Below, piece by piece: positions 1 to 6,308 of a DNA stretch of 19,955 nucleotides. Under the pieces are notes generated by a model that was given only the letters and a program-made list of their open reading frames with translations, searched no databases and was not told the origin of the DNA. Position 1 is the first letter of the stretch; every line of letters begins with the position of its first letter. Source of the stretch: an uncultured Bacilli bacterium (GTDB taxonomy: Bacteria; Bacillota_I; Bacilli_A; RF39; UBA660); NCBI GenBank assembly GCA_947625715.1, contig CANQPR010000014.1, positions 1 through 19,955 of the forward strand. The letters are read 5' to 3'. A program made the translations under genes and the position numbers.

Positions 1-1031
1 TCACTTGGATACATTAAACCCACATAACCTGGCCACACTGTCGTTCTTTCTATTTCATCATTACAATCACTTCTACTATTTAAACATATTTTCCCTTTGT
101 TTTCACTTCGTTCCATTTCATACATATAAAATGGTGTTGCTAATTTTTTATTACTATCATAATTGACAGACATTGTTCCGGTATGCCATTTTACTTTACT
201 TACCATACTTCTTGCTTCATCATTTAAACCAATACTTGCCCAATTCGGACAACTTTTATATGATTCTTTGATCCCTCCATAACATGAACCACCAGCTTTT
301 TTGTTATAATAATTGTCATTTAATACTTTCTGTATATCCGCATCGCTCCACTCATTTACTCCATTACCATTATTTACACTTTCAATTGAAGAATCCCAAC
401 TATAATCTCCTATACTAGTATCTCTTATTATTTTTAGGTGACTACCCATATTACCATTTTCATCTTCTACGTTATTCATAACGCCAATGATTCGCCAGGT
501 TTCATTATTAAATTTGACATAATTATTTGGTTTTCCTCCTATAAATCTTAAATTATTATCCTTAGTATTATCATATGCCATATAAGTTCTATTCTCTTGT
601 ACCATTTTTGCTAAGTAACATGCTCCACTATCTACACCAGCACTATTACAAATAGCATTATATGATATATCAAAATATAATTTACAAGTAGTTTTTGTTT
701 CATGTAAATTTAATACTTTTGGAGCCCAGGCATCATCATCCCATTCGACTAACGCCCCTTTATCACATTCTCCTTTTTGAAATGTTAAATTTTCTTTATT
801 TGTTTTTTCCGGCATTAAAGTTAGTTGTTCATCACCTTTGTAAAAAGCGAATATTACATCGCCACTTCCTTCATAGATGAAATTACCTTCCATCACTTTA
901 AAACTTTTATTTACTTTAAAGTTTGCAAATGTTCTATCTATTATTGCCCCACCTATTAAAGCGATAATTACAAGAGCAATTACAATTAATTTTTTATGTT
1001 TTTTCTTTTCTTTATATTGACTTAATTTCAT
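1..1031 (-). CDS. Membrane-anchored exported surface protein, N-terminal part (runs off left edge)
   Basis: The reading frame starts at ATG 1031 and stays open to the window edge, giving at least 343 residues. It begins with a Lys-rich stretch and one hydrophobic segment at about residues 14-31, so an uncleaved anchor or signal peptide is likely and the rest lies outside the cell. Residues 45-120 form a first domain with the landmarks VIFAFYKG, LMPEK, GECDKGA, VEWDDDAWAP and TTCKLYF. Residues 125-343 form a second, Cys/Trp-rich domain with WRIIGV, IGDYSWDSS, GVNEWSDADIQKVLN, CPNWASIGL and VGLMYPS. From memory this two-part layout recurs in exported proteins of uncultured gut Firmicutes; I know of no assigned function. 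An AGGA sequence lies about 9 bases before the ATG. Transcription probably starts from the G-tract promoter at 1063-1088, just after the terminator of the redox operon. The C-terminus, and hence any cell-wall sorting motif, is outside the window. Confidence 0.85.
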   Translation of the reverse strand, partial: MKLSQYKEKKKHKKLIVIALVIIALIGGAIIDRTFANFKVNKSFKVMEGNFIYEGSGDVIFAFYKGDEQLTLMPEKTNKENLTFQKGECDKGALVEWDDDAWAPKVLNLHETKTTCKLYFDISYNAICNSAGVDSGACYLAKMVQENRTYMAYDNTKDNNLRFIGGKPNNYVKFNNETWRIIGVMNNVEDENGNMGSHLKIIRDTSIGDYSWDSSIESVNNGNGVNEWSDADIQKVLNDNYYNKKAGGSCYGGIKESYKSCPNWASIGLNDEARSMVSKVKWHTGTMSVNYDSNKKLATPFYMYEMERSENKGKICLNSRSDCNDEIERTTVWPGYVGLMYPS

Positions 1032-1062
1032 AAATACCAATCCTATTCTCAGTATTTATTTT

Positions 1063-1088
1063 ATTATAATACCCCCCCCCCGTGTCAA
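1063..1088 (-). promoter_or_regulatory. Promoter with G10 tract in the spacer (candidate phase-variable switch)
   Basis: On the minus strand a perfect TTGACA (1088-1083) is followed by C, ten consecutive G (1081-1072), TAT, and a perfect TATAAT (1068-1063). The spacer is only 14 bases, whereas 17 is optimal. Adding three G would give a consensus promoter. Weaker -10 alternatives, TAATAA (spacer 16) and TAAAAT (spacer 19), overlap. The start codon of the surface-protein gene is 32 bases downstream of the -10 box. A homopolymer in this position is the classic arrangement for slipped-strand control of promoter strength. Confidence 0.65.
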
Positions 1089-1099
1089 CAATTTCGACG

Positions 1100-1126
1100 A
1101 AAAAAACCAGATTTTCATATCTAGTT
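1100..1126 (-). terminator. Rho-independent terminator of the redox operon
   Basis: Just after the stop codon of the metallo-beta-lactamase-fold gene, the minus strand reads AACTAGAT, a six-base loop ATGAAA, and ATCTGGTT. This is an eight-pair stem with one G-U pair, and it runs into seven T. It separates the three-gene operon from the promoter of the left-edge surface protein only a few bases further on. Confidence 0.8.
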
Positions 1127-1130
1127 TTCA

Positions 1131-2006
1131 TTAACTAACTTGTTTCCAAAACATTTTATTATCTTTAAATTCATAACTTATTTTATTTTCATCATTTAAA
1201 TAAGTCAAATAAGCTTTTATTGAACTTCCAATCAAAACATACTGATTAGCATTCATAACTAAATTATATTCATCAAAAACTTGTTTTAAAATATCTTCAA
1301 ATGTACAAGAAATAGCACACATACGATATATTTTATCAGCAATTTCTTTAATTTTATTTCTATTTAAATTAATTAAATCTATAATATTACTTGTAGCTTC
1401 TACATGAGAAGGTATATATACTTTTCCTTGCAAAGTTTCTAAATAATCTAAAGTATTAAGATATTCTTTAACATCATAAATAAAAAATAAATGATACTTA
1501 TTAATAGTTTCTTCACTAAACAAGCTATCTGCTAAAAAATACACATCATCACTTGTCTTAATACCTATCATATCCAAATAATGCCCTTTTAAAGAAAAAT
1601 ATTCTAAACCTTCGGGCAAATTATTTTCTATATTCAAAGCCTTAGATTCTTTAGCTAATAAAAACTTATTTTTTAAATCTTTAAATGGTAATGCTCCATA
1701 CAAAAAAGCTGGTTCTAAAATCGGAAATTGGACAAAAGCTTGTTCAATACCATTAGCAAGAATTACACAGCCACTTTTATCTTGAATTACTTTATTTCCG
1801 CCAATATGATCAGCATTAGAATGAGTATTTATAATTCCTTTAATTTGCCAATGTTCTGTTTCTATTATTTTCAATATTTTTTTCCCAGCATCTTTATCAT
1901 TTCCAGAATCAATAAGATAAACATTTTCATCATCGATTTTATATATACCGATATTTGTAGCATTTTTTATATAAAAGGTTTGTTTTCCTACTTTAACTAA
2001 TTCCAT
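1131..2006 (-). CDS. Metallo-beta-lactamase-fold hydrolase, variant metal site
   Basis: A 291-residue MBL-fold protein. The usual HxHxDH metal motif appears as THSNADHIGG (residues 61-70), so the second histidine is Asn64. The other ligand positions look intact: Asp66, His67, a Gly-His at 141-142, Asp160 in LADSLF, and His201 in PSHVEA. The family contains thiolesterases, glyoxalase II-like enzymes, flavodiiron-type oxygen/NO reductases and persulfide dioxygenases. The substrate cannot be told here, and the Asn may lower or change metal binding. An extra region of about 90 residues follows the last His motif. The gene lies 19 bases after the reductase gene and is the last of the operon, so it probably acts with the two flavoproteins. 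The ribosome-binding site is weak (AAAGATG), which makes the start slightly uncertain. Confidence 0.85.
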   Translation of the reverse strand: MELVKVGKQTFYIKNATNIGIYKIDDENVYLIDSGNDKDAGKKILKIIETEHWQIKGIINTHSNADHIGGNKVIQDKSGCVILANGIEQAFVQFPILEPAFLYGALPFKDLKNKFLLAKESKALNIENNLPEGLEYFSLKGHYLDMIGIKTSDDVYFLADSLFSEETINKYHLFFIYDVKEYLNTLDYLETLQGKVYIPSHVEATSNIIDLINLNRNKIKEIADKIYRMCAISCTFEDILKQVFDEYNLVMNANQYVLIGSSIKAYLTYLNDENKISYEFKDNKMFWKQVS

Positions 2007-2025
2007 ATTTTTTACATCTTTCTTT

Positions 2026-3168
2026 TTATTTGCATAATTTAATTGTTACATCTGATAATGGATAGCTTACACATGGATGAATATAATTATGGTTTTTATC
2101 ACTAACTCTTACATAATCAACATCAGTTTTAACTTTACCATTTATAAGTTTACTACGGCAAAAACCACATACTCCAATTAAACATTTCTGTGGTGCTTCT
2201 ATTCCATTTTTTTCCATAGCTTCCATTAAAGTTTCATCTTCATAACATGGAATCTTTATTTCTTTATCATCTGTTATAACTGTTAAATAATGTTCTTCAT
2301 GTTTTAACATAGGTTCTTCATTTTTATAAAAGTCATGCCGAATATATTTATTTGGAATATCTAATTCTTTAAAAATATTATTTAAATGATGATAAAACAT
2401 CGTTGGTCCACAGACAAAATAAGAATAAGCACCAATATCATACTTCATAATTAAAGATTTATCTATTAAACCTGTTTCATAAATATTACTTTCTTCTTCA
2501 CTTAAAACATAATTAACACTTATTTGGTCACAATTTTTATTAAGCTCATCTAATTCTTTTTTAAAGATTAATTCTTTTTCACTTTTTTCACCATATAAAA
2601 TTGTTAAATTACAATCTAAAGCTTTATCTTTGATTGATCTTGCCATTGACATTATTGGGGTTATTCCACTTCCCCCAACTAAGGCAAGAATATTTTCTTT
2701 ATCTCTTAAAGGTTGATAGTTAAATTCTCCAAAAGGACCATGTATAATAAATTCCATTCCTTCTTTAACTTCATTTAACATATAATTAGAAATTAAACCA
2801 TTTCTAACTCTTTTTATCGTTATTTCATATTTAGTAGTATCCTTTATAGAACTTGATATAGAATAAGGTCTTTTATAAACAACTTGATTTAATTTAACAT
2901 CTAAAACAATATATTGTCCAGCCTTAAAAGGTGGCAATTCCTCTTTATCTTTACTTTTTAAAATAAAAGTTTTAGTATCAATAGTTTCTTGTTTAATTTT
3001 ATCTACTACAACTCTTATTTTTTTTGGATGAAAAACTTCTACCAACTTATTTACTTTATATTCATATTTAATAGGATCAATAAAAGAAGAGTCAATAGCT
3101 TTTTCTCGTTCTTTTGCTAAATTTTTAAATTTTAACATATCTAAATTACTATTTAAACCAACTTTCAT
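2026..3168 (-). CDS. FAD/NAD(P)H oxidoreductase with C-terminal [2Fe-2S] ferredoxin domain
   Basis: A 380-residue electron-transfer flavoprotein. Residues 1-45 are a charged N-terminal extension of unknown role. Residues 50-155 form the FAD-binding barrel with the flavin signature RPYSISS (100-106). Residues 160-275 form the NAD(P) domain, with GGSGITPIMS (165-174) and CGPTMFYHH (253-261). Residues 293-380 form a plant-type [2Fe-2S] ferredoxin domain with ligands Cys329, Cys334, Cys337 and Cys366. This is the layout of Hcp reductase, benzoate dioxygenase reductase and phenol hydroxylase reductase, which pass electrons from NAD(P)H to an oxygenase or another acceptor. No oxygenase is present in the window. 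The start codon overlaps the stop of the upstream FAD protein by four bases (ATGA), implying translational coupling, so that protein is the most likely electron partner. This is inference. Confidence 0.88.
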   Translation of the reverse strand: MKVGLNSNLDMLKFKNLAKEREKAIDSSFIDPIKYEYKVNKLVEVFHPKKIRVVVDKIKQETIDTKTFILKSKDKEELPPFKAGQYIVLDVKLNQVVYKRPYSISSSIKDTTKYEITIKRVRNGLISNYMLNEVKEGMEFIIHGPFGEFNYQPLRDKENILALVGGSGITPIMSMARSIKDKALDCNLTILYGEKSEKELIFKKELDELNKNCDQISVNYVLSEEESNIYETGLIDKSLIMKYDIGAYSYFVCGPTMFYHHLNNIFKELDIPNKYIRHDFYKNEEPMLKHEEHYLTVITDDKEIKIPCYEDETLMEAMEKNGIEAPQKCLIGVCGFCRSKLINGKVKTDVDYVRVSDKNHNYIHPCVSYPLSDVTIKLCK

Positions 3169-4688
3169 TTTTCTTCCTCCTTTAAATAATTAAGGGCTTT
3201 TTTAGCCGCCATATCGCCAGAAAGATAAGTTGAAGAATAACCAGATAATCTTGGTCCAAAGCCTCCTGCAAAAAATAAACCTTTTATATAATCTTCATTT
3301 TGCATATTCATCATTCGTGGTAATAAATTATCTAATTTTTTGGCCATATATCCATAAATAACGCCATCAGGATGATTAGTATAATGTGCAAAAGTAAGAG
3401 GTGTAGCTATTTCGATTTCTTCAATAGCATCCCTTATATTTTTACCTGTTGCTTGTTCAAATATTTCAATCATATTTTCAGCTAAAGCATTTTTTAAATC
3501 AAAATAATTTTCTTTTGTTACTACTTCATCAAAGACATCAGAAAACATTAAACTTGTTAAATAAAGGATTGTTGTTCCTTTACTTGATGCATCATTTAAA
3601 GCGTTATTTAAAACGACTCCTACTAAATTATCACCCTTTAAATGTTTCATTCTTTCAAATTCTTTGTCACTATTTAAGGTATGATAAATGAAATAAGAAT
3701 AATTTTTCAAACCTAGTTCTTCCACTGATTTATTTAATCCTAAATAAACACATACGCCTCTTGCCCCTAAGGTTCTTGCATTAACTAATTGTTTTGCTCT
3801 TTTTGGTAGTTCGCTTTGTTTTATTAATTTTCCATAAGTAACATTAGGAGAAATATTACTTATAACTACTTTAGCATAGTATTTTTGCTCGTTATTTACA
3901 ACTACACCTTTTGCTTTATTATCTGAAACAATAATTTCTGTTACCGGACTTAAGAATTTATAATTACCACCTAGTTTTTCAAATTCTTCTAATAATACTA
4001 GTGATATTTCATGTGATCTTCCCCTAGGAATAGCTGGTTGATTTTTAATATATGAATAAACCATCATCATATAATGAACAAAACTTAATTCACTCATTGG
4101 GCTTCCCAAATAAACCCAATAACTAGCTAATATTTCTTGAGCTTTTTTAGGGATTTTTAAAGCTTTAAATACTTTATCAACACTATAAGAGGATACAACT
4201 AAGAAATTAGGATATTTTTCTTTTAATTCTTTTTCATCTATTTCTTTGTGTTCTTCCAAATACTTTAAAGCTTCTTCACATTCTTCGCACAACTTAAATA
4301 ATTTTTCAATGCTTTCGCGACATTTTGGAACATATTCTTCCATTTTAGTAGTAAATTCATTAATACCAATAGGAAAAGTATATTCTAATTTATCATCAAG
4401 CGTTAAAACATGAAAAGTTTCATTTAAAGGTACCATTTCAATTTTATCGTCTACTCCTAGTTGTTCAAATAATTTTTTTACAGTTCCTTTGTTTTCTTTT
4501 GTTCCATATTGGCATAATTCATGCAAACTAACTTCAAATTCAAAACGTCCTCTTACAAAAGATGTTGCAACTCCACCAGGCATATTAAAAGCGTCTAATA
4601 ATAAAACTTTTTTCCCCATTTTTTGTAATCTTAAAGCACTTATTAAACCGCCATTACCAGCCCCAATAACTATAGCATCATAGTTCAT
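3165..4688 (-). CDS. NAD(P)/FAD-dependent oxidoreductase, CrtI / retinol-saturase-like
   Basis: A 507-residue amine-oxidase/phytoene-desaturase-fold flavoprotein. The N-terminal dinucleotide-binding motif is IGAGNGGLISALRL (8-21), the acidic ribose-binding residue is Asp32 in LLLDAF, and the second flavin motif is PGGVATSF. The C-terminal flavin motif is FFAGGFGPRLSGYSS, near residues 472-486. Relatives include carotenoid desaturases and isomerases and all-trans-retinol 13,14-reductase, acting on polyunsaturated isoprenoids or fatty acids. No carotenoid synthesis genes are nearby, so the substrate is open. It is the first gene of an operon with the [2Fe-2S] reductase and the MBL-fold protein. 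The start is well supported: AGGAGGG lies five bases before the ATG, and a strong promoter lies upstream. Confidence 0.88.
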   Translation of the reverse strand: MNYDAIVIGAGNGGLISALRLQKMGKKVLLLDAFNMPGGVATSFVRGRFEFEVSLHELCQYGTKENKGTVKKLFEQLGVDDKIEMVPLNETFHVLTLDDKLEYTFPIGINEFTTKMEEYVPKCRESIEKLFKLCEECEEALKYLEEHKEIDEKELKEKYPNFLVVSSYSVDKVFKALKIPKKAQEILASYWVYLGSPMSELSFVHYMMMVYSYIKNQPAIPRGRSHEISLVLLEEFEKLGGNYKFLSPVTEIIVSDNKAKGVVVNNEQKYYAKVVISNISPNVTYGKLIKQSELPKRAKQLVNARTLGARGVCVYLGLNKSVEELGLKNYSYFIYHTLNSDKEFERMKHLKGDNLVGVVLNNALNDASSKGTTILYLTSLMFSDVFDEVVTKENYFDLKNALAENMIEIFEQATGKNIRDAIEEIEIATPLTFAHYTNHPDGVIYGYMAKKLDNLLPRMMNMQNEDYIKGLFFAGGFGPRLSGYSSTYLSGDMAAKKALNYLKEEEK

Positions 4689-4715
4689 ATTGCCCCTCCT
4701 AGTCTTATAAGAAAC

Positions 4716-4744
4716 ATTATATCACTTTAAAATTGCATTGTAAA
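4716..4744 (-). promoter_or_regulatory. Promoter of the three-gene redox operon
   Basis: On the minus strand TTTACA (4744-4739), a 17-base spacer and TATAAT (4721-4716) precede the start codon at 4688. A TGA directly before the -10 box makes it an extended -10. The -35 begins only a few bases after the yutD stop codon and no terminator separates them, so read-through from yutD is also possible. Confidence 0.75.
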
Positions 4745-4746
4745 TC

Positions 4747-5028
4747 TTAGCCTCGAATTTGTTTTATAATAAAATATCGACATCCATACGCACAATTAGT
4801 TTTTAGATATTCATTAATATTACTAGCATCATTAATTTCTTTAAAATTAGGATTATCACTTAAATTAAAGCCTTTCAATCTTAATTTTCCATAAGCCCAG
4901 TCTCCCACAATAAAATCAAAATCAGTAAAATAATCGGTTACTCTATTAGTTAATTCTTCTAAATCAAGAGCATCTTTTTCATCATGAATAACTTCATATT
5001 TTTTATTTAATAAATCAATTGTTTTCAT
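4747..5028 (-). CDS. yutD: YutD-like family protein
   Basis: A 93-residue protein matching the YutD-like (DUF1027) family. The core FDFIVGDWAYGKLRLKGF corresponds to the Bacillus IVGDWGYGQLRLKGF segment, and the C-terminus keeps the paired cysteines in NCAYGCRYFIIK. The biochemical function is unknown. I place the start at ATG 5028, with AAAGGAG five bases upstream. A GTG six bases earlier in the same frame overlaps that ribosome-binding site and is unlikely. The ribosome-binding site also overlaps the stop codon of the upstream tail-anchored protein gene, so the two are co-transcribed. In Bacillus subtilis yutD lies close to yunB, as it does here, which supports both calls. Confidence 0.85.
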   Translation of the reverse strand: MKTIDLLNKKYEVIHDEKDALDLEELTNRVTDYFTDFDFIVGDWAYGKLRLKGFNLSDNPNFKEINDASNINEYLKTNCAYGCRYFIIKQIRG

Positions 5029-5038
5029 ATTCACTCCT

Positions 5039-5860
5039 TTAAAATACTTTTACTGCTATTAATAATAAAATAAAGACAATTGTACATAAAACACTCATTA
5101 AAAGCAATAAATCAACATAACCATTCCCACTAGTTAAACGGTTACCAAATTGTTTATAATAATTAACTGCTTGCATCAACAACCCATTTTTATTTGGCGA
5201 ATCTTTTGGTATTTTAAAGAAATCATAAACTTGATTATTAACATTTTCTAATTCTTCATCTTTCATATTTAAAATTTGGTCTTTACTATAGCCCAAAACA
5301 TAATAAGCATCTAAAAGCAAATTATTTCTTTTTAAAGCTATCAAATTATAGTCATGTTTATCTCTATACCATTTGCTAGCAAAATAATGATCTAACTTCA
5401 AAGTATTATTTAAATAAAGATCATAATAATCTTTTAAATTAACATTTGTACTCAAAGAAAGATATTCTTTAAAATTTATTACTTCTTCATCACTTAAATT
5501 CATTGCTTTCTTTTTATAAAAAAACATATCTATTAAATATTTTTCAACTTTAAAAAAATTAAGAGAAGTTCCATTAATTTCTTGACTAGTTCTCACAAAA
5601 ACAGTAAAAGCTTTTTTAAAATCTTGTAAATCTTCTTTTCCAAAACCATATTTTGTTAAATTACTGTCAAATCCCCCTAGATTTTCTTCGTTTTTCGTAA
5701 TATAAGGATTAATAATATCCAACTCTCCATATATGTAAATAAGCGTTCTAATAACGATTACAGCAAAGGGTAAGGAGCCAGATAAAATTTGGTCTTTCGT
5801 TGTTAAATAATTTTGAATGGCTAAGGAAAATTCAGAACTTATAAACTGCTTTTGCGTCAT
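5039..5860 (-). CDS. Unrecognised tail-anchored membrane protein
   Basis: A 273-residue protein I do not recognise. The body (1-245) is mainly charged and helical in composition, with many Tyr, Asn and Lys. A moderately hydrophobic stretch at about 30-46 (SLPFAVIVIRTLIYIYG) could be a buried helix or a second membrane segment. The C-terminus has one clear membrane segment at about 249-271 with almost nothing after it, so the protein is probably tail-anchored with its bulk in the cytoplasm. There is no signal peptide, no cysteine cluster and no nucleotide-binding motif. It is co-transcribed with yutD, whose ribosome-binding site overlaps its stop codon. GGTG lies eight bases before the ATG. 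A second tail-anchored protein of unknown function lies two genes upstream (7041-7901); the two share topology but no obvious sequence similarity. Confidence 0.75.
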   Translation of the reverse strand: MTQKQFISSEFSLAIQNYLTTKDQILSGSLPFAVIVIRTLIYIYGELDIINPYITKNEENLGGFDSNLTKYGFGKEDLQDFKKAFTVFVRTSQEINGTSLNFFKVEKYLIDMFFYKKKAMNLSDEEVINFKEYLSLSTNVNLKDYYDLYLNNTLKLDHYFASKWYRDKHDYNLIALKRNNLLLDAYYVLGYSKDQILNMKDEELENVNNQVYDFFKIPKDSPNKNGLLMQAVNYYKQFGNRLTSGNGYVDLLLLMSVLCTIVFILLLIAVKVF

Positions 5861-5878
5861 ATCTTATTCACCAAATTT

Positions 5879-5887
5879 ATTGTACCA
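5879..5887 (-). promoter_or_regulatory. Extended -10 promoter element before the tail-anchored gene / yutD
   Basis: The minus strand reads TGGTACAAT: a TG-type extension followed by TACAAT. It lies about 20 bases before the ATG at 5860. No good -35 is found at 17 bases (GAGACT), as expected for extended -10 promoters. It would transcribe the 273-residue gene and yutD. Confidence 0.45.
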
Positions 5888-5983
5888 AATTTCTAACGAA
5901 AAGTCTCTATTTTTAAATAAATTTTGCAAAAATAAAAGTTTTATTTACTCTCTTTAGTCGAAAAAATGAATGGAGATTTTTTT

Positions 5984-6242
5984 ATGAGAAACACAGAAAA
6001 GAATAAGGAAAAATGGGTGGAAAAGGTGAAATATACATTAGAAATTGAAGATAGAAGTAATCAAACATTTATGAATTATAAGTCTCACATCATTCGATTT
6101 TTATATTAGGTTTGTTTCAATAAAAAACTAAATCATGATTTGTTACCTTCTACAAATTAAGAAGAAAAGTACCTACGATTATATCAAAACAATTATTTTT
6201 AAAAATATTGAATGAAGAGCATTGTTTAAAATATAAATGTTG
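5984..6242 (+). pseudogene. Decayed tyrosine-recombinase/integrase-like relic
   Basis: An ATG at 5984, with ATGGAG as a plausible ribosome-binding site, opens a 41-codon frame that stops at 6107-6109. Its end, SNQTFMNYKSHIIRFL, resembles the first helices of the core-binding (SAM-like) domain of XerC/XerD and phage integrases. After a short gap, a second frame open from 6139 carries LRRKVPTIISKQLFLKIL, which resembles the hinge before the catalytic domain (pattern RRKLPxxLSxxExxKLL). The two pieces are in the right order but only about 17 codons apart, where roughly 65 are usual, and the catalytic domain with its Arg, His and Tyr residues is missing. I read this as an internally deleted relic of an integrase on the strand opposite its neighbours. 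The match is by eye from short segments. Confidence 0.4.
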
Positions 6243-6303
6243 TGTCAAGCATTTTATGGCACATCTTGAGCAATCGAAAGAATGTGTTATAAAATGTTTG
6301 ACA
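6243..6303. repeat. Long imperfect inverted repeat (22-base arms) after yunB
   Basis: Arm one (6243-6264) begins TGTCAAGCATTTTATGG; arm two (6282-6303) ends ATAAAATGTTTGACA. The arms are complementary at 19 of 22 positions with a 17-base loop. The three differences would all be G-U pairs in plus-strand RNA but A-C mismatches in minus-strand RNA. Three further pairs can form inside the loop with one bulged base. It starts six bases past the yunB stop codon and has no T run on either side, so it is not a typical Rho-independent terminator. It may be a small hairpin (MITE-like) element, the end of a lost mobile element, or a structured 3' end. Confidence 0.65.
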
Positions 6304-6308
6304 TTGTA

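Noticed and set aside
695..880. 61-codon open frame on the plus strand
   Set aside because: It lies antisense inside the left-edge surface-protein gene, has His/Leu-rich composition typical of a shadow frame and no ribosome-binding site.
1728..2000. 90-codon open frame on the plus strand
   Set aside because: Antisense to the well-supported MBL-fold gene; Ile/Phe-rich shadow composition with no known motif.
3449..3691. 80-codon open frame on the plus strand
   Set aside because: Antisense inside the CrtI-like flavoprotein gene and Leu/His-rich; no start signals.
4489..4683. 64-codon open frame on the plus strand
   Set aside because: Antisense to the N-terminal FAD-binding region of the flavoprotein gene; a shadow frame.
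5930..5946. AAATAAAA-G-TTTTATTT palindrome
   Set aside because: All A-T and one-base centre; such palindromes are expected by chance in DNA this AT-rich.
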